A stretch of 64,000 nt of DNA from Salidesulfovibrio onnuriiensis. GTDB lineage: Bacteria; Desulfobacterota; Desulfovibrionia; Desulfovibrionales; Desulfovibrionaceae. Made by a program: the position numbers and the translations under genes. A model generated the notes under the pieces. It worked only from the letters and a program-made list of their open reading frames with translations. It made no database searches and was not told the origin of the DNA. The stretch lies in assembly GCF_008001235.1 (NCBI RefSeq), contig NZ_CP040751.1, positions 2,277,001-2,341,000 on the forward strand. The letters run 5' to 3'. Below, piece after piece: positions 60,182 through 64,000 of the stretch (the stretch's first letter is position 1; each line of letters begins with the position of its first letter).

Positions 60182-61339
60182 GTGTTGCGGTCACGGGTTG
60201 AGGCCCTGGCGGATGGACTGCCAACGGGTAAAAACGGCCGGTCAACGGTCGCGCAATGTCTTCGGAGTCGCGGTTTGAGCTCTGTAAATGACGATAAACG
60301 GTCCGTTTTGGACCACCATGGCGTTCCGGGGTCGCTTCTGGCCGACCTGCGGGTCATGGCCGCCACGGGCAAGCTTCAGGGGCTGCGGAGCGTCCGCTAC
60401 GACTTTGTGACCGACTGGCTGGAGTCCGGGCTGACTGCAGAGGAAACCTGCCGTAAGCTGTCCGTATTCAACCGAGCCGTGATTCTGGCCGTACTCGAGG
60501 CGCACGAGGAGGCCTATCCCTGGCTTTCCGGCTGCACCTTCCTGGAATTCGGCTCCGGCGGCCGCAGCGAACAGGTGCTGGGGTCGGACCAGGACAACGG
60601 TTTGCTCCTGCATGGCGCGATAGACGGGGACGAGCTGGAGGATGCGGCCAACGACATCGTTATTGCACTGGACGGTGCGGGCCTGCCCCTGTGCACGGGC
60701 GGGGTCATGGTCAGCAACGAACAGTGGCGCGGCGGCTTCGACGACTGGCTGGAGCGCATGACCGGCTGGCTTTCCAATCCCCATGAACGGGGACCGTGGC
60801 AGTCCGGGCTCATTCTGGATTTCGAGCCGGTTTATGGCCCGGAGGAGGATGCCCATCGGCTGCGCAGGCATCTCTGGGAGTATGTGCGCAGCAAACCCGT
60901 GGTCATCAAGATTCTTGTGGAGGAACTCACCGACTACCGGCTGCCTCTGTCTTTGTTCGGCTCATTTCTTACAGAGAAAAAAGGGCCGTGGGCCGGATTT
61001 CTGAATATCAAGAACGGCGTGCTGGCCCATTTGACCAATGCCGTGCGCATCCTGGCCCTTAAGTACAACATGCCTTTTACGCATACCTGCGACCGGGTCC
61101 GCGCCCTGATCGAGGCCGGGCATTTTTCCGGCAAGCATGGCGAGGCTCTGCTCCAGGCCTGGGAATGGCTCCAAGGCAGGCGGCTGACCATCGGCATTGC
61201 CTGTCATGAACGCAGCGTCGATCCCCATAACTACCTGAATCCCGCCGAACTTTCCGCCAGCGAGCGCGGAGAGCTCAAGCAGTGCATCCAGGCCGTGGAA
61301 AAGTTGGTCCGCCTGGTGCAGGCAGGCTCCGGGCTGTGA
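60182..61339 (+). CDS. DUF294 putative nucleotidyltransferase without CBS domains
   Basis: 385 residues. The nucleotidyltransferase core is visible as LEFGSGGRSEQVLGSDQDNGLLL (GlnD-like GSxGR...SDxDN), followed by the substrate-binding DUF294_C region (FGSFLTEKKGPWAGFLNIKNGVLAHLTNAVRILALKYNM). Relatives often begin with CBS and cyclic-nucleotide domains; here the N-terminus is only about 100 residues of helical sequence and no CBS is present. Divergent from the DUF4212 symporter. Start at the GTG 60182 is uncertain and no strong ribosome site is seen. Likely modifies a protein or nucleotide in acetate metabolism, but unproven. Confidence 0.82.
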   Translation: MLRSRVEALADGLPTGKNGRSTVAQCLRSRGLSSVNDDKRSVLDHHGVPGSLLADLRVMAATGKLQGLRSVRYDFVTDWLESGLTAEETCRKLSVFNRAVILAVLEAHEEAYPWLSGCTFLEFGSGGRSEQVLGSDQDNGLLLHGAIDGDELEDAANDIVIALDGAGLPLCTGGVMVSNEQWRGGFDDWLERMTGWLSNPHERGPWQSGLILDFEPVYGPEEDAHRLRRHLWEYVRSKPVVIKILVEELTDYRLPLSLFGSFLTEKKGPWAGFLNIKNGVLAHLTNAVRILALKYNMPFTHTCDRVRALIEAGHFSGKHGEALLQAWEWLQGRRLTIGIACHERSVDPHNYLNPAELSASERGELKQCIQAVEKLVRLVQAGSGL

Positions 61340-61429
61340 TTTCGGTTTTCTTTTTGCATTCTCATGGATTATGAAATTTCATCGTTGGATGAAATCTTTC
61401 TTGTGGATTGATATGTAAGGAATATTTTC

Positions 61430-62974
61430 GTGAACGTACTGATCATAAATCTGACGCGCTTTGGCGATCTGCTTCAGACCCAGCCGGTCATATCCGCATT
61501 CAGGAGGCAGGGGGCTCGAATAGGGCTGTGCTGCATCGAGAATTTTGCCTCGGCCTCCAATCTCTTGCGGGACGTGGATGCGGTTTTTCCGCTTCATGCA
61601 GCAAGGATGCTGGCTGCTCTGGACAGCAACTGGCGGGACAGCGTCAAGGAATCCGTGGCCTACCGGCAGGAGATCATCGACAACTTTGCCCCCGACCTTG
61701 TGGTCAACCTCACTCCGTCCATATCCGCACGGCTGCTGGCCCGGAATCTGGGAGCGCCGGAGGTGCGGGGCTTTGATCTTGATGAGCACGGATTCAATGC
61801 GGATACCTCTTCCTGGGCGGCCTTCCTGCAGATGGCGGGTGGCAACCGCGGGGCGAGCCCGTTCAATGTCTGCGATCTGTTCCTGCGCACTGCGGGCGTT
61901 TCCGGGGATGGTCGGGGCCTGCGGCTCCGGGAGCCTGATGCCGCATTGCGTGAGCGCATGCGCACCCTTTTCCTTTCCGAGGGCCTTGAGCAGCCCGCGG
62001 GATTCGTGGCTCTGCAGCTGGGCGCCAGCGAAGACAGACGCCGTTGGCCCATAGCCCGCTTCGCGGAACTGGCCGAAATGCTCTGGCAGCGGGACAGACG
62101 TGTGCCCGTTCTGCTCGGCACCGAAGGTGAGAAATCGCTTGGAAGCCGTTTCAAGGAGAAGGTCATGTGCCCGGTGGTCGACATGCAGGGCCGGACCAAC
62201 CTGGAGGAGCTTGCGGCGACCCTGGCGGAATGCGAGGCGCTGGTAAGCAACGATACCGGCACCATGCACCTTGCCGCCGGGCTGGGCGTGCCTGTTGTGG
62301 CCATCTTCCTGGCCACGGCGCAGCCGTGGGATACCGGGCCGTATCACGAGGGAAGCGTTTCCCTTGAGCCGGACATGGATTGTCATCCGTGCGCCTTCGG
62401 CAGGGCATGCGCGAATGAGGAACGCTGTCGGTACGGGGTTGCCCCTGAAACGGTTTACGCACAGTTGTGCAGATTGTCGGGCGGGGACGGTCCGTTTGTC
62501 TCGACCGGCGCGCGGGTCTGGCAGGCCGTTTTTCGGGAGGATGGTTTCATGACCCTGGAATCCTGCTCCGGGCACGAATCAATGGATCGCGCCCGCTGGG
62601 TTGCCATGCAGCGTTGGTTCTATCGTCGGTTCCTTGACGGGGAGAGCCTGGACGGCTGGGAGCGCACTGAAGAATGGCTCGGCGCGGACATGGGCGGAGC
62701 ACTGAAAAAGACCTTGGGGGAATGCGCCGAATACCTGTTTCTGCTTCAGCAGCAGGGCATGCTTCTGGCCCGCAACCCTAGGACCGCCTTGAAAGAGAAG
62801 TTCTTGGCGTCCTGGCAGCAACTACAGAATATTCTTGATGAAAATACATATCTTAATGTGCTGGCCCGGCTTTGGATGTTCGAGGCCCAGCAACGGGGGA
62901 ATGATCTGGATGCGTTGCTGGGGATCATTGAGCGCTATCGCACGCTGGTCATGACCATGCTGAAGGCCTTGTAG
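61430..62974 (+). CDS. GT9-family glycosyltransferase with long C-terminal extension
   Basis: 514 residues, compared with about 350 for usual heptosyltransferases. GT9 part (1 to about 340): MNVLIINLTRFGDLLQTQPVISAFRRQGARIGL, FVALQLGASEDRRRWPIARFAELAEML, LGTEGEKSLG and the donor motif ALVSNDTGTMHLAAGLGVPVVAIFLATAQPWDTGPY. A cysteine-containing loop CHPCAFGRAC follows, then about 170 residues of helical sequence without known domain. GTG start at 61430 with AAGGAA upstream. Adds a sugar (heptose-like) to LPS or possibly to flagellin; cannot be decided here. Confidence 0.85.
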   Translation: MNVLIINLTRFGDLLQTQPVISAFRRQGARIGLCCIENFASASNLLRDVDAVFPLHAARMLAALDSNWRDSVKESVAYRQEIIDNFAPDLVVNLTPSISARLLARNLGAPEVRGFDLDEHGFNADTSSWAAFLQMAGGNRGASPFNVCDLFLRTAGVSGDGRGLRLREPDAALRERMRTLFLSEGLEQPAGFVALQLGASEDRRRWPIARFAELAEMLWQRDRRVPVLLGTEGEKSLGSRFKEKVMCPVVDMQGRTNLEELAATLAECEALVSNDTGTMHLAAGLGVPVVAIFLATAQPWDTGPYHEGSVSLEPDMDCHPCAFGRACANEERCRYGVAPETVYAQLCRLSGGDGPFVSTGARVWQAVFREDGFMTLESCSGHESMDRARWVAMQRWFYRRFLDGESLDGWERTEEWLGADMGGALKKTLGECAEYLFLLQQQGMLLARNPRTALKEKFLASWQQLQNILDENTYLNVLARLWMFEAQQRGNDLDALLGIIERYRTLVMTMLKAL

Positions 62975-62978
62975 CGTC

Positions 62979-62995
62979 CGGCACGAAAATTGTAT
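62979..62995 (+). promoter_or_regulatory. weak sigma-54-like element
   Basis: CGGCACGAAAATTGT has the GG of a -24 and an N10 spacing, but GT replaces the GC of the -12, so it may not function. It lies before the 199-residue gene. Confidence 0.2.
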
Positions 62996-63050
62996 TTACT
63001 GGGCCAAGCCTAAAAAAAGGAATTTTTAGCCCCCCTGAGGAGGAAGAACA

Positions 63051-63650
63051 ATGATCCTTATCGATGGACAGAAATGCGAAATTGAATCCGCCAAGTATCA
63101 GAATCTTGAAGAGATATTCACGACCATGGTCCAGGAAGGGTATCTGGACGACCGAGTCGTCACCGACGTGCTGATCAACAGCGAACCCTACAGTGAAATA
63201 TATCCGCATCAGTCCGAGGATATCGACCTGAGCGAAGTGCAAAGCATCGAAGTGACCACCATGGCCACTGCGGATATGGCCATAGAGATTACCCGCGAGC
63301 TGTACAAGGTCGTGACTCTCATGGTCGAGGGCGGCAAGAGGGTTGCCACGCTGTTTCGGCAGGCGGACGATGCCGAGGCCCTGGAAACCTACCAGGACCT
63401 GCTGGACGTGACCAGGAACTTCCTGGGCATGATCGGCCTGCTTCGCAATGAATATTCCCTCAAGGACCATGCGGCTTATGTGGAGGCCGCCGAGGAAATG
63501 ACCAACCTGTTCACCGAGATGACCGATGTGCTCGAGAACGAGGACTGGATTCTCCTGGCCGACCTGCTTGAATATGAATTCCTGCCCGCGGCGGAAAAAT
63601 GGAAGAAAGTCATAGCCCAACTCAGGGAAGACATCAGGATGGCGAAATAA
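63051..63650 (+). CDS. conserved helical protein of unknown function
   Basis: 199 residues, acidic, no signal or membrane segment. N-terminal 70 residues have a small alpha/beta pattern (MILIDGQKCEIESAKYQNLEEIFTTMVQEGYLDDRVVTDVLINSEPYSEIYPHQSEDIDLSEVQSIEVTT), and the rest is a long helical hairpin (TADMAIEITRELYKVVTLMVEGGKRVATLFRQADDAEALETYQDLLDVTRNFLGMIG). Not recognised. GAGGAGG Shine-Dalgarno. Starts the run with the next gene, two bases downstream. Confidence 0.7.
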   Translation: MILIDGQKCEIESAKYQNLEEIFTTMVQEGYLDDRVVTDVLINSEPYSEIYPHQSEDIDLSEVQSIEVTTMATADMAIEITRELYKVVTLMVEGGKRVATLFRQADDAEALETYQDLLDVTRNFLGMIGLLRNEYSLKDHAAYVEAAEEMTNLFTEMTDVLENEDWILLADLLEYEFLPAAEKWKKVIAQLREDIRMAK

Positions 63651-63652
63651 CC

Positions 63653-64000
63653 ATGACTGAAAGGCGTCAACTTCTTGATGAAGCCCTCTGCATGGGGCGC
63701 GCCGAATTGCAGCATCTTGTTGCCGGCGAGGTCCAGGAGGCGGAAAAGCTGGCCATGGCCCGCAGCCGCAAGGCCCAGCAGGCCATACACGGCATCGACA
63801 AGGTCACGCTCCAGGAGCTTGCCGACCAGTTGATTGCACTGGGCAGCCTACAGGAGGAATTGACCTCCGAGGCGAAGAAGCTCCAGGATACGGTCAAGCA
63901 GGAACTGATGAACCTGCGCAAGCAATCCCGCAGATTCTCGGCCTACAAGGTTGGTGCCGGATACGTGAAGCACGGTTTCAACCGTTCGCGTTTCCTGAGC
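63653..64000 (+). CDS. helical protein, cut by the window end
   Basis: 116 residues visible with no stop. Strongly charged helices (AELQHLVAGEVQEAEKLAMARSRKAQQAI; LQELADQLIALGSLQEELTSEAKKLQDTVKQEL) resemble a coiled coil; size and layout are somewhat like FlgN or FliT flagellar chaperones, but I cannot confirm that. Starts three bases after the previous stop, so the two are co-translated. Confidence 0.6.
   Translation, partial: MTERRQLLDEALCMGRAELQHLVAGEVQEAEKLAMARSRKAQQAIHGIDKVTLQELADQLIALGSLQEELTSEAKKLQDTVKQELMNLRKQSRRFSAYKVGAGYVKHGFNRSRFLS

Overview
The window looks like a contiguous piece of a chromosome from a Desulfovibrionaceae-type sulfate reducer (Desulfovibrio / Pseudodesulfovibrio group). 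This is an inference from gene content read by eye. It contains a protein resembling the sulfate-reducer family DVU0772, a CofD-like protein of the GAK type, a fused B12-binding radical SAM protein, an alpha-hydroxy-acid dehydrogenase with an N-terminal cysteine cluster, a CoA-disulfide/persulfide reductase with a rhodanese tail, and a DUF4212 symporter with a DUF294 protein. Genes are densely packed, GC is moderately high, and Shine-Dalgarno and TTGACA-type promoters are ordinary. I saw no phage genes, insertion sequences, CRISPR arrays or rRNA.

Layout. 1-13.4 kb, all plus strand: the end of argH, then ftsH-folP-cdaA-ybbR-glmM-galU (proteostasis, folate, c-di-AMP and sugar-nucleotide/peptidoglycan precursor supply), a LolA-like exported protein, priA, an OmpH/Skp-like protein and a three-module SH3 exported protein. 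13.4-15.6 kb, minus strand: a zinc-ribbon protein, a cytoplasmic GH13 amylase and an initiator tRNA. 15.6-21.2 kb: a lipid-carrier/envelope sugar group (DPM1-like GT2, LAB_N protein, DedA protein, PAP2 phosphatase, two glycosyltransferases, UDP-glucuronate decarboxylase). 21.5-25.4 kb: a REC-PAS-GGDEF protein, then a GntR-TauE-FMN hydroxyacid dehydrogenase operon with a clear palindromic operator.

25.6-31.2 kb is the most unusual part: an HsdR-N fold protein lacking its catalytic motif, a small ferredoxin, and a tightly coupled five-gene operon joining an aberrant choline/aminoglycoside-kinase-like protein to a YnjBCD-like ABC importer. 31.3-37.6 kb: ychF, then aroL, a GAK-type CofD-like gene, a Trk/Ktr potassium system and aroC. 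37.7-42.1 kb, minus strand: YbjQ, an AhpD-fold protein and its probable TetR regulator with two matched operators, and a two-domain M16 lipoprotein peptidase. 42.5-46.8 kb, plus strand: two small conserved proteins, a PLP aminotransferase, a persulfide/CoA-disulfide reductase and a stand-alone receiver protein. 46.9-53.0 kb, minus strand: an autoregulated MarR protein and an Opp/Dpp-type peptide importer operon. 53.3-60.1 kb: a small lipoprotein, the radical SAM fusion, an Sm-like small protein, an OFA-family MFS transporter and a sodium/acetate-type symporter pair. 60.2-64 kb, plus strand: the DUF294 protein, a long GT9 glycosyltransferase and two uncharacterised proteins, the last cut by the window end.

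Taken together this is mostly a core chromosome with regulatory mini-islands. The best candidates for something undescribed are the coupled kinase-plus-importer operon at 26456-31243, the orphan CofD-like gene inside the aro/Trk cluster, and the GntR-controlled hydroxyacid dehydrogenase plus TauE exporter operon.
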